Under the pieces are notes generated by a model that saw only the letters and a program-made list of their open reading frames with translations, did no database searches and was not told the origin of the DNA. A program made the position numbers and the translations under genes. DNA of 45,615 nt, from positions 1-45,615 of IMG/VR virus record IMGVR_UViG_3300013099_000032. One strand, 5' to 3'. Shown piece after piece: positions 1 to 9,095 of the stretch. The DNA comes from a virus. The first letter of the stretch is position 1; each line of letters begins with the position of its first letter.

Positions 1-126
1 CTGGCCGCTGCATTCGTTTCGCTGGTGGCCGCGTTATTCTCGCTCACCAAAGCTGCTGCAGCACTGGCCGCTGCATTCGTTTCGCTGGTGGCCGCGTTAT
101 TCTCGCTCACCAAAGCTGCTGCGGCA
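1..126. repeat. 63-bp tandem repeat, two copies
   Basis: Bases 1-63 and 64-126 are identical except at 60/123 (a versus g). The unit encodes 21 residues of the tail fibre shaft on the minus strand. Diverged units continue at 45538-45615. The window edge falls inside this array, which is where a short-read assembly would be expected to break. Confidence 0.9.
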
Positions 127-863
127 CTTATTGCTGCCGCTGTCTCAGAGGCCGCTGCTGCCACTGCGGAGGCCGCTGCGGCTGTTTCACTGGCGAGGGC
201 TGCTGCTTCACTCGCAGCTGCTGCAGCCTCGCTAGCGGCTGCATTGGTCTCAGCGGTCTCGGCTGCAGTCTGGGCCGCTTCAGCCGCTGTTTGCGCAGCC
301 TCCGCTGCCGTCTGAGCCGCTTCGGCAGCTGCCTGTGCCGCTATCGCTGCAGCCTCGCTAGCAGCCGCTGCTGCTTCACTTGCCGCTGCCGCTGCAGCCG
401 CCGCCACTGCTTCATCCCGGGCATCGTATATTTCGTCCATGAGATCGTCCGGGTCATCCCCTGAAGAAAGGGGCACCTTCACGGCGCGGGCAAGTTCTTC
501 GCCCTGCTGCTGAGTCATCATGACATTCAGGTCGAACCGTGCCTCGTGGGTCTCAGCAAGGAACGCGCCCTGATTCTTGAGGTCTGTCTCCTGAGTCTCA
601 GGAACAACTCTCAGGATAGTGAGCTTCTCGCCCGTAGCGAGAGGATCCCCACTGACAGGATAGGTAACATTCCCACCGTTGTCATCGCCTATTCCGTCGA
701 TGGTGTAGTCAGTAGTCTCGGTAAGAAGAAGCTCAACACCGTCGGTGTCAGTAAGATACACCTTCGCGTGGGCGTTAGCCCGGATCGGGAAGCTGTAGGG
801 AAAGACCGTTGTGGAGTCATTCCCGTTGTAAATTACCTTGTTTAATGCACTGGCAACAGTCAT
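1..863 (-). CDS. Tail fibre with T7-type N-terminus, N-terminal part (gene continues at 45615-45424)
   Basis: The protein starts with ATG at 863, preceded by GGAGG at good spacing, and stays open to base 1 (287 codons). Residues 1 to about 145 resemble the T7 gp17 N-terminal domain that attaches fibres to the tail: MTVASALNKV, then a YNGNDSTTVFPYSFP strand pattern, then an AETHEARFDLNVMMTQQQ segment. From about residue 155 the chain is almost only Ala, Ser, Glu, Thr, Asn and Gln, as in trimeric coiled or collagen-like shafts. Its last part is built of a 21-residue repeat (ETNAAAS/AAAALVSENNAATS). The reading frame runs off the left edge. The same repeat continues at the right edge in the same orientation, so both parts are very likely one gene. 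It follows the giant ejection protein, as gene 17 follows gene 16 in T7. Confidence 0.85.
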   Translation of the reverse strand, partial: MTVASALNKVIYNGNDSTTVFPYSFPIRANAHAKVYLTDTDGVELLLTETTDYTIDGIGDDNGGNVTYPVSGDPLATGEKLTILRVVPETQETDLKNQGAFLAETHEARFDLNVMMTQQQGEELARAVKVPLSSGDDPDDLMDEIYDARDEAVAAAAAAAASEAAAAASEAAAIAAQAAAEAAQTAAEAAQTAAEAAQTAAETAETNAAASEAAAAASEAAALASETAAAASAVAAAASETAAAISAAAALVSENNAATSETNAAASAAAALVSENNAATSETNAAA

Positions 864-914
864 GGCCGATCCTCCTGCTTATTATTGTGGCCTTTACTGG
901 CCCTGAAGTCAATC

Positions 915-3900
915 TTAATCATCGCCTGTGACCTTATCGAGGGTTCTCAGGATGTCCACCGGAGCGTTGCTTACCGGCAGGCCGATCCAGAATTCAATGG
1001 TTCTCCAAGTCTCCCACGCTGCCTGCCCGGGCTTGCCGGCCAGAGCCTTCTGGAGTGCCTTGGTGGGTCTCTTGAAACCTTCAGCAATGGGCAGCTCCCA
1101 GCCGCTCCAACCCCGTAGGGAGTCCTTAGCCTGCGAGAGAATGGGCACTGTGCCGACCAGATCCTCAAAGGGCTTCAGGACGTAGTCGTACCACGCCGCC
1201 TGATCCTCTTCGTCATCGTAGAAGAAGTAGGTCGGGATGAGCCAAGTCCATGCAGGGGCCATTCGTTCGAGCAGAACGTAACGGACCACATCCTTCCACG
1301 GGAACTGGCCATCCTTGGTCTTCCTTGCCACATGCCTTGCTTCCTTCATGAACCTGTTGAGGTCTTTGATCCTGAAGGTCATGAAGGTCGTAATGACACG
1401 GTAGAGACCTTCGCCTCTCTGGAGCTCGGCCAGATCGATGGGTGATCCAGCCGGCTGCGAGGTACTGATAATCGCGTCTGCGTACTTCGCTGCGCGTTTG
1501 GCTTTGTCCTCTTCGGACATATCTTCCTTGATGCCGTTCAGGTTCTCGCCAATTGCCTGATAGTAAGAACCCAACCACAACGGGTAGGTTGTGGCTCTGT
1601 CCTGACTCTTGATTCCCCAGAAGATCACGTTGTCGATCTTGCTCCGGGTGAGCGTTACTTTCTTGCCACCAATCTTGAGATTCATGGGCGCAGTCTTAAG
1701 CTGGCCGATGAGGTCATTGAGATCCCGGTCGAATGATTCGGAACGAACGGCCATGTTCTTGCTCAGCCCGTGAACAAAATCAACCACTTCCTCCGGGGGC
1801 CTGCCAATGACGTTGCCACCAAAGCCCATCTCGTGCATGGCCTTGGTCAGGTACTTGGTGAACGTCCCGGCCTTGCCTGCCTCAGAGATACCGTTGTACA
1901 TACTGAGCCGCTGCTTGAAGGAAGTGAAAGGACGCATGCCCAGAATGGCGCGGACGAACTGAGCCCGACCAAACTCCAGAGCTTCACTGGCCAGATCGTT
2001 ATTCATCCTGCGCTGCGGACGGGCCTGATAGTTAACCCACTTACGCATAGCTTCGTACATCTCGCGGCCCATCTTGCGAACGAACACATCGCGGAACTCA
2101 TGGTTACGAGTCAATCGGTCAAGGTCGCGGAGATAGGCAGAGTGAGTGATCAGCCGCGTAGTATCACGCAGGTGTCTCCAGATAACACTGGTGTTCAGCA
2201 GCGGCGACTTCTTGGAAGCCGGATCACCTTCATCGGTTTCCTTACGCGCAATGGCCATGTTGTTCTTGGGCCGGGGCGAAGTGCGGAATATCGCGCCATC
2301 CTGCTGCCCGATGGTCATTGCTTCCTTTTCCTGCCATGCGGCTACATCCTCGTCAACCACTCCGTCGAGAATACGGGGGAAGTAACCACCCTTCAACTGC
2401 AGAATCTCGCCTTCAGCCGTGCGTACCTGCAAGGCCTGAGCGTCTTCCTTGACCACATGCTGCATGGTCAGGTTCTGGATCGTGGAGTTAAGCTGCGGGA
2501 AGAGGGTGTTCACTCCCTCCCATATTCCTTGGATGGCCAGCCACTCGGCCTTCGTGAAGATCCCTGAGCGTTTGAAAGCCTCGGTATCAATCTGGTATTC
2601 GCCTTCACGTACAGCAAACTCATTCTTATCATTGCCCAACTGAAGAGCAACCATGACCAGCATGTTGGTATCCCAGCCGGTCAGGTCTCGTTTGCGCTTG
2701 AGTACTTCGGGGAATGGAATGTTCTCGATCTGGAGAATGTCCTTGCCACCATTCTCCTTCTTGAGCCGGTTCTGGGCCTCCGATAAGGTCTGCAGATGCT
2801 CTATCATCTTGGGGTCGCCCTCAAGAAGTTCCTTAAGCATCAGAGTGTTTTCGCTTTCCTGATCGGAGCCGAGCCTGACAATGCTCTGCAGCGGTCCCAT
2901 CTCTTGGCCCTTGGCGAGGGGGTCGCCATCGAGCTCAACGAACAGTAGCTCCATAAGCTGGACGAAAGCCTCGCCTCTGCGGAGCTTGCCTTCGAGGAAG
3001 CCCTTGATTGTGCGCGGGTCTGACCTCTTCTGATCGGACAGCTGTTCCATGCGCCTGATAACTTCGGGCAACAACTCGTTGACGTTATTCCACCCGAGTT
3101 CGGTGAAGGACTTGAACGACCCCTTACCCTCAGCCACAGCCCATCTCATGATGGAGTCAAGCAGCAGAATCTGATCGAATGTCAAGTCCTTGAAGTTGTT
3201 GGTGGCCTCCTGCTTCAAACGAACCCACTCGGGGGTAATGTTTTCTGCGGTGGCTGTTATGTCTCTGAGGGCTTCGTCCTCTGCGCCGGTAAGCCCGTCA
3301 GCGGGCATTAGCAATGCATCGGGCTGAGCACCCTTCGGGGGCTTGGTGGTTTTGTTGAACCCGAAGGTGGTAATGAGATCGTGCAGGAAGGTTCTGAACT
3401 TGGGGTCAAAGTCCTTTTCGAACTTAACCTTACTGCCCATCCACCTGCGCTGTACGGTGCTCAGCTCTTCCCTGATCTTAAACGATTCGCGCACAGCGAC
3501 TGCGAAGTACAACTGCTTCTCGCGGGCCACGATAGCCTTTTCCATGTCGCCCCGGGCAGCAGCTGCGAATGCATTAGCAGCCTCACGCCCTTCAGCGTTC
3601 TTCCACTTCGTGAACCTTGCAGCGTCCCGGCCACTGTACTGCGACGAGAGGATGGCGCGAATCTGATCGCGCATGGCCTGATACTCGGCCTTCTTAAGAA
3701 GTACCTCGCGGGCCTTGGAGACTCTACGGTTCATGACCTCAAGGTCGGCAAGGATGAAGTCGATATGGGCTTCGTCGTTGACGATACCCGATGCGTCTTC
3801 CTCAGCGATGGCTTTGAACTGAGCTTCCTTCTCCTGCTCCAGTGCATTGGTGTACTCAGTGATCGCCTTTGTCTTAGGCAAAGCTTCGAGCATACCGTCA

Positions 3901-6900
3901 ATCAGAGTCAGCCCGCTTGAGTAGCCATGCTTGCTGGCCAGCTGGTCGAGGTCTAACTGAGCTTGTCTTTCGTTGACAACTGTGGGCCCATGGATCTCAA
4001 GCAACTGTAGGAACGTAGAGTTCACATCACCCTGAGGCATGATTGCAGCGAGAGCCGCTCTGTCGATGCCGTGGAGCTCTCTTATTTCCGCTATGGCTTT
4101 GTAGACAGGACGTTCATTGATCTCGGCTGTAGCGGTTTCCCTGAGAGCCTTACGACCCCCGTAAAGTTCCTTGTGAGCCTTGAGCCTACGCTGGGCTTCG
4201 CGTTCACGTTCGAGCTCTTCAGCTTCCTGTACCTTCAGCCTTGCGGCTTCAAGCTTGGCTTCAGCGGAGGTGACCTCTTCATCGGTCCCTTCTGCGTCAG
4301 CGGCCCTTCTGGCTTCATCCAGCTGCTTCTCTGCGTCAAACACATCCTTGATCGCCTCACCCTTGCGATGGTAGGCTTCAGCTGCAGATAGATCTTCGTC
4401 AGTGGCCAGCCAATGATTAAAGGCAGTGCGCAGGTCAGGGCTTAGCTCATCCACACCAATGAGGTTGCGGATGCTGCGGTAGATGTCCAGCAGCCAGTTC
4501 TTGAAGTTCTGGAACGCGCTTCCCAGTGAAGCCTTCGGTGCCTTGCCTTCGAAGAGGTAGGCTTCCCACGCTCTGGCGATCTTCTCGATGCCATCTCTGT
4601 TGAGTTCGCCGCCGGCAAGCTCGGTAAGGACTGCGAGGTCCGCTACCATCTGCTCAGTGGCAACTCCAGCGGCCACGGCATCGGTCATGTTCTTAATGAA
4701 GATGTGGCCAATCTCGTGGACGAGCGTTGACCTGTTCGCGTTCTGGAACAGAGTAACCACCGGACCAGACTCAGTGAACTGAGTGGCCCCGAGGAATTCG
4801 TTGTTGGGGTCTTGCTGCGCGTAGAACTCGGCCTGATCCGCTGAGGATTTCTTAGCGGCCTCAAGCATCTCAACGCCGATATCCCTGTCGGTGTTCTCAG
4901 CTTCTTTGATCAACGCGGTGAGTGCGGTGGCAATGCCCTTGTCCACCTTCGACTTGGGGGCGTTGCCTTCGAGGTAGGTGTCCAGAACTGCCCGGGCCTT
5001 CTCAAGATTTATCTGGTTACTGTCCACAGAATTGAAAGGAGTATCGCTTCTCGCGTAGTCCTTCCTGAGCTTGAAGTAGTTGGGGTTGATATCATCCCAG
5101 ACGATATCGCCAGCTTCAACCATACCGGCCCATCGATCCCGGGCTTCTCTGTTCTGCTTGGCACGGTCCTTGTCATTCGCTGCGGGCTTGTAGTCTTTGA
5201 ACAGGAATGAGGGGAACACCGGATGAAGCTTACGCTCCATGGCCATCTTCAAGTAGGCCCGGGTGGACGCTTCATCGGTCATGCCTGCCGCAGTACCAAT
5301 CTCGTGCATGCGGATCTTGTTGGCTTCTTCGCCCTTGGCGATTGCCTTCTCGCTCTGGGTCGAGGTGAAGTCCTGCCGGCCCAGAGTCCCGTAGAATTTC
5401 TTCTCAAGCCCTGAGTAATGGAAGGGGATGATGTAATCGATCCAGTCCTGCTCCAAACCCCACTGAACAATGCGGTCATCAGCAGCGACGAGCACAGAAC
5501 CGACATCGTCGAACTGCTTGCGGAGGGCCTTGGCTTTCGCCCACTCCATGCCCTGAGATGCGTCTTCGGTTATGTTACCGTTTGCATCAACGCCCGCGAA
5601 GACTGATGTCTGGATTTTCATCCCAGTCGCGCCGAAGATCTCAACGAAGTCAGAGACCTTGGTGTAGGAATGGCTCTTGGCATCTCGCACATCCATGTCG
5701 ATGAATGCCTGCACCAGATCCGCAACGTGTTCGGCTTGGAAGTCAGAAGAGGAGAAGAACCTGAGGCCGGCGAACTGGTTCAGGTCATCGAGGAGCTCCT
5801 GCTTGATGTTCAGAACCTGACCGTTGTACTCCTCGTAGAGCTTGGGCAGATTGGCCTTCGCGGCCAAGAACTGTGACTTCAAGAAGCGATAAACGTCAGG
5901 TGCCGACGTTATTTTTTCAAGGGCCTCATCGGTGATGCCGTACTCAGGATCGAGCAGTACATTCGCATCCACATCCGAAGGCTTCAGCCCGAGCTTCTTC
6001 GCTTCTTTGATAGCGGCCTTGGCTTCATCCTTTGACTTCTTCGACCAGCCTTCTTTGATCTTAATCTTCTTGAAGACAGTGTCGGTGGCGTTCTTGACAA
6101 ACTCCGCGCTCTTGGCCCGGGGTGCTTCAACGTAGCAGTACAGGCAGGGAGCCTGCTTGCCCGCTGCGCGGAACATGGACACCAGAGCCATGCGCTCAGA
6201 AGTGTTCAGGGCCCTGCCGATTTCCTTCTGGACTGCGTTAGCTGTCGCTGCGGCCTCTAACCGCTTGACACACATCGCGGAGGCGTCGAAGGTAATCTTG
6301 TAGATCGGATCCGCGTTGGTGCGGAAAGGCCCGGGATCGCCGGCCACGCCCGGGGTCCGGGTTGTCTGACCTGCGCCCTTGGGCAGCATCTCGATCTGAA
6401 TCGGACCCAACGAAGAGAAGATCGCCATCTGCCCGTCGATTGCGGCGAGGTGATCCTTGATTTCCTTCTCGCTGTACTCGTTCTTCTTCATCCACTTTTC
6501 GGTCTTGGTCTTCCATGTGTCCAAGTTCCCCAACTGGAAGTAGGTCTCCGGGGGAGCAGCAACTTCGTCGGTGACGTTCGGCCCAGTCTTGGTGGGGTCG
6601 AGAGCCTTGGCGATGCGCTTGGCTACCTCGGTCTGGGAGGCTCGGCTCTCCCTTATAGCTTCAATATCATTCACTACCAATGCGGGAACTGACTTCGCCC
6701 CTATCTTGAATAAAGCTTCTGCTCTGTGGCCCCCTTCAAGAATATAAGGCCCTTCGGGGTTACCGTCATCAACTATGATTATCGGCGCGATCTCCCCGGA
6801 AGCTTTGATCTCTTCGGAAAGTTCAGCAATCCTTCTATTCTCATCTACCCTAACATCCTTACCCGACAGCCCGTCCCCGAAAACGGACAGAGGTATTTCA

Positions 6901-9095
6901 CGAATCCCGGGCAGAACTTCATACTCCACGAGCGAAGCCGAGATAGAATCCGTGTTGGGTACATCATCCCTAACAACACGACCATCTACTAAATCTCCTT
7001 CGCTAACAATATTAAACTGTTCTCCGTTAACCGCGCTCTGGAACTCAGCCCCTTCGGGCCGCTTGTTCAAGAACTGAGCAGCGTCCACACCCGAAGCGAG
7101 AGTGGGAAGATTCTTCGTCAACCACTCAGACTTGCTCTGGCCCCAGACCTTCGCGAACTGTTCGCCGCCGGCTTCGAAGAGATCGACGATCCCCTGCGCG
7201 GCCTCGCGCCCGTACAGGCCCGTGGCGATGATTGCTTCTCTGAACTTAACGAGCTCTTCAGCAGTGGCCTTATCGACGCCGGCCACATCAAGCATAGAAG
7301 CGATGAGCCTGTCTCCGCGTTCGAGAAGAGCGTCCTTAGCGGCATGCGCTTCGTTGACCGTAAAGTTGTCACCGATCCGCATGTCGCCAAAGAGAGCCAC
7401 TCCTGCTTCGGTGCTGGCGATCTTAGTCAGCCAGTCGGCGGTCTGGAACTGAATCTCTTCGCCGCGAATGCGGGCTTCATTGTACTGCTCAGTGCTGACG
7501 CCAAGCGTATTGAGGAACAATTCCTTTTCCTTGGCAGTCGCGTTCTGGAAGTAGGTCTCAATGTCATCGGGATTAAGAGAGGCCTTCTCAGTTTGCTGTC
7601 CTTCGAGCAGAGCGTCAACCGCATCACGGGCCTTACCCGGAGCGCGTTTGAGAGCGGGCATCGCTTCCACCAGCCCAGTGGCCTGCTTGAGGAATTCCAT
7701 CTGAGAGCGGGCCTGAACTATGCGGGAGATAGAACTCACCGCACCCGGGGCCGCGAAGAATGCTGAGGCCACTGCTACTGTCAAACCTTCGTAGGCACCC
7801 TCAGAGACAGACGTACCAAGGCGGGACATGATCGAATTGATATTCACAGGCTTAACGCCTATGTCACCAAGGATCAGGCCAGCTTCGGTGACTACGTTCT
7901 GGACTGTTTCTTGAACTGCATTCTCAGTTACATCAGTTAGAAGATTGCGAACGAAGGAACGACCAACTGAGGACATCTTCCGCTTCACGCCAAGGATGTT
8001 GGCTACGTTCTTAATCTTAATGTTCTCAAGGTAACCGTTGATCGTACCAACTGAAAGGGCTATAGGTGCTGCCTGCCAGAGCGGAGTCCCCTGATCCTTA
8101 AGAACTCCGTAAGTACCCCCGGCCTCCTGAGCACCAATCATCACCAGGGGAATGGCGGGGTTGATCATGCCAAGGCCGACCATCTCCACCAACTGAACTG
8201 CCCCTACGGTGGCGTCGATGGAGAACCTGTAAAGCCCATTAACCTCTTCATTCAAAGGCGCGACTGTGCTCTGGTAATAGCGTCTGCGTTCGCCCATCCA
8301 CTCTGAAGCATTCTCAAGAGCACTCTCGAACTGCTTGGTCAGAGCTTCCTCAGGAACTTTCTCGCCCGTTAAGAACTCTGCTATGCCCCGGGACGATTCG
8401 AAGAAAACCTTCTCAGTCACATCGGCGGCTAGTTCCGCTGCGCCGATAAGCCCAGTAGCAGTAGTGCTGGCCAGACCTTCGAGGCCAGCTCCGAACTGCT
8501 GGCCGACAGATCCATAGCGGCTGACCAGAAGTCCCTCAAGCTGGTACATGTAACGGCCACTATCCCGCAGCAGAACTGCATTCTCCGGTTCAGCCATGAA
8601 TTTAGCCAGCTTCGGCTTGTCCTTAACGATCTCGCGGAAGTCAGAGAATAGATATTCCTTCTCAACCTTATCGTAGTTGGCGCGGACAAAATCGTTCGGC
8701 AGTCCAGTGAACCTCGCGTAGAACTGGATCTTAGCTTCCTTATCGGGCACCTGCCCAAGAGTCATTCTAAAAGCTTGGTCGGCATTTCCCGAATAGTGAA
8801 GTGCCTGCGGGAAAGCAGCGATACCACCATGCCTGACAACTTCAGCTACCTGAGCGGTGTCGTATTCATTGAAGCTAGAGCGAAGGTGCGGTGTCACAAG
8901 CGCATTAGGATCCACCTGGGTACTGACATCGAGCTCGGGGATCTCGGGAACCTCAGGGGCCCGCGCTGCTTCCGCAGCGGCAAGCTGCTGGCCTTCCTGA
9001 ATCGACTGTGCCGCGACCAGTTCAGGCGAACTTGCCAGTACAGGCGAGTCCGGTGAGAGATCAGGAACCACATTCGGGTTCAGAGTTTCAGGCAT
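915..9095 (-). CDS. Giant polyvalent internal virion / ejection protein (T7 gp16-like position)
   Basis: This 2,726-residue protein begins at ATG 9095 in a TAATG overlap with the gp15-like gene. Its place before the tail fibre matches T7 gp16, the ejected core protein. Visible modules are as follows. Residues about 200-470 are rich in hydrophobic Gly/Ala segments. Residues about 735-830 look like a ParB/Srx domain, with GGHRAEAL at 788-795. Residues about 870-1330 resemble a radical-SAM-like barrel, with C984-x2-C987 (PCLYCYVE) and later RFFSSSDFQ and SYTKVSDF strands. A zincin-like metallopeptidase follows with HEIGH at 1460-1464. The region at about 1570-2000 is coiled-coil rich, and a long helical tail completes it. 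Such mixtures are typical of phage 'polyvalent' proteins thought to be injected with DNA to act on the host. The gene is certain, its structural role likely, and the enzymatic modules are inferred from motifs. No lysozyme or SLT motif was seen. Confidence 0.85.
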   Translation of the reverse strand: MPETLNPNVVPDLSPDSPVLASSPELVAAQSIQEGQQLAAAEAARAPEVPEIPELDVSTQVDPNALVTPHLRSSFNEYDTAQVAEVVRHGGIAAFPQALHYSGNADQAFRMTLGQVPDKEAKIQFYARFTGLPNDFVRANYDKVEKEYLFSDFREIVKDKPKLAKFMAEPENAVLLRDSGRYMYQLEGLLVSRYGSVGQQFGAGLEGLASTTATGLIGAAELAADVTEKVFFESSRGIAEFLTGEKVPEEALTKQFESALENASEWMGERRRYYQSTVAPLNEEVNGLYRFSIDATVGAVQLVEMVGLGMINPAIPLVMIGAQEAGGTYGVLKDQGTPLWQAAPIALSVGTINGYLENIKIKNVANILGVKRKMSSVGRSFVRNLLTDVTENAVQETVQNVVTEAGLILGDIGVKPVNINSIMSRLGTSVSEGAYEGLTVAVASAFFAAPGAVSSISRIVQARSQMEFLKQATGLVEAMPALKRAPGKARDAVDALLEGQQTEKASLNPDDIETYFQNATAKEKELFLNTLGVSTEQYNEARIRGEEIQFQTADWLTKIASTEAGVALFGDMRIGDNFTVNEAHAAKDALLERGDRLIASMLDVAGVDKATAEELVKFREAIIATGLYGREAAQGIVDLFEAGGEQFAKVWGQSKSEWLTKNLPTLASGVDAAQFLNKRPEGAEFQSAVNGEQFNIVSEGDLVDGRVVRDDVPNTDSISASLVEYEVLPGIREIPLSVFGDGLSGKDVRVDENRRIAELSEEIKASGEIAPIIIVDDGNPEGPYILEGGHRAEALFKIGAKSVPALVVNDIEAIRESRASQTEVAKRIAKALDPTKTGPNVTDEVAAPPETYFQLGNLDTWKTKTEKWMKKNEYSEKEIKDHLAAIDGQMAIFSSLGPIQIEMLPKGAGQTTRTPGVAGDPGPFRTNADPIYKITFDASAMCVKRLEAAATANAVQKEIGRALNTSERMALVSMFRAAGKQAPCLYCYVEAPRAKSAEFVKNATDTVFKKIKIKEGWSKKSKDEAKAAIKEAKKLGLKPSDVDANVLLDPEYGITDEALEKITSAPDVYRFLKSQFLAAKANLPKLYEEYNGQVLNIKQELLDDLNQFAGLRFFSSSDFQAEHVADLVQAFIDMDVRDAKSHSYTKVSDFVEIFGATGMKIQTSVFAGVDANGNITEDASQGMEWAKAKALRKQFDDVGSVLVAADDRIVQWGLEQDWIDYIIPFHYSGLEKKFYGTLGRQDFTSTQSEKAIAKGEEANKIRMHEIGTAAGMTDEASTRAYLKMAMERKLHPVFPSFLFKDYKPAANDKDRAKQNREARDRWAGMVEAGDIVWDDINPNYFKLRKDYARSDTPFNSVDSNQINLEKARAVLDTYLEGNAPKSKVDKGIATALTALIKEAENTDRDIGVEMLEAAKKSSADQAEFYAQQDPNNEFLGATQFTESGPVVTLFQNANRSTLVHEIGHIFIKNMTDAVAAGVATEQMVADLAVLTELAGGELNRDGIEKIARAWEAYLFEGKAPKASLGSAFQNFKNWLLDIYRSIRNLIGVDELSPDLRTAFNHWLATDEDLSAAEAYHRKGEAIKDVFDAEKQLDEARRAADAEGTDEEVTSAEAKLEAARLKVQEAEELEREREAQRRLKAHKELYGGRKALRETATAEINERPVYKAIAEIRELHGIDRAALAAIMPQGDVNSTFLQLLEIHGPTVVNERQAQLDLDQLASKHGYSSGLTLIDGMLEALPKTKAITEYTNALEQEKEAQFKAIAEEDASGIVNDEAHIDFILADLEVMNRRVSKAREVLLKKAEYQAMRDQIRAILSSQYSGRDAARFTKWKNAEGREAANAFAAAARGDMEKAIVAREKQLYFAVAVRESFKIREELSTVQRRWMGSKVKFEKDFDPKFRTFLHDLITTFGFNKTTKPPKGAQPDALLMPADGLTGAEDEALRDITATAENITPEWVRLKQEATNNFKDLTFDQILLLDSIMRWAVAEGKGSFKSFTELGWNNVNELLPEVIRRMEQLSDQKRSDPRTIKGFLEGKLRRGEAFVQLMELLFVELDGDPLAKGQEMGPLQSIVRLGSDQESENTLMLKELLEGDPKMIEHLQTLSEAQNRLKKENGGKDILQIENIPFPEVLKRKRDLTGWDTNMLVMVALQLGNDKNEFAVREGEYQIDTEAFKRSGIFTKAEWLAIQGIWEGVNTLFPQLNSTIQNLTMQHVVKEDAQALQVRTAEGEILQLKGGYFPRILDGVVDEDVAAWQEKEAMTIGQQDGAIFRTSPRPKNNMAIARKETDEGDPASKKSPLLNTSVIWRHLRDTTRLITHSAYLRDLDRLTRNHEFRDVFVRKMGREMYEAMRKWVNYQARPQRRMNNDLASEALEFGRAQFVRAILGMRPFTSFKQRLSMYNGISEAGKAGTFTKYLTKAMHEMGFGGNVIGRPPEEVVDFVHGLSKNMAVRSESFDRDLNDLIGQLKTAPMNLKIGGKKVTLTRSKIDNVIFWGIKSQDRATTYPLWLGSYYQAIGENLNGIKEDMSEEDKAKRAAKYADAIISTSQPAGSPIDLAELQRGEGLYRVITTFMTFRIKDLNRFMKEARHVARKTKDGQFPWKDVVRYVLLERMAPAWTWLIPTYFFYDDEEDQAAWYDYVLKPFEDLVGTVPILSQAKDSLRGWSGWELPIAEGFKRPTKALQKALAGKPGQAAWETWRTIEFWIGLPVSNAPVDILRTLDKVTGDD

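Noticed and set aside
25-315. Plus-strand Ala/Ser ORF of 96 residues
   Set aside because: Antisense shadow of the tail fibre repeat; GC-rich Ala codons read as Ala/Ser on both strands.
1770-2567. Plus-strand ORF of 265 residues
   Set aside because: Lies antisense within the giant protein gene and has no recognisable features.
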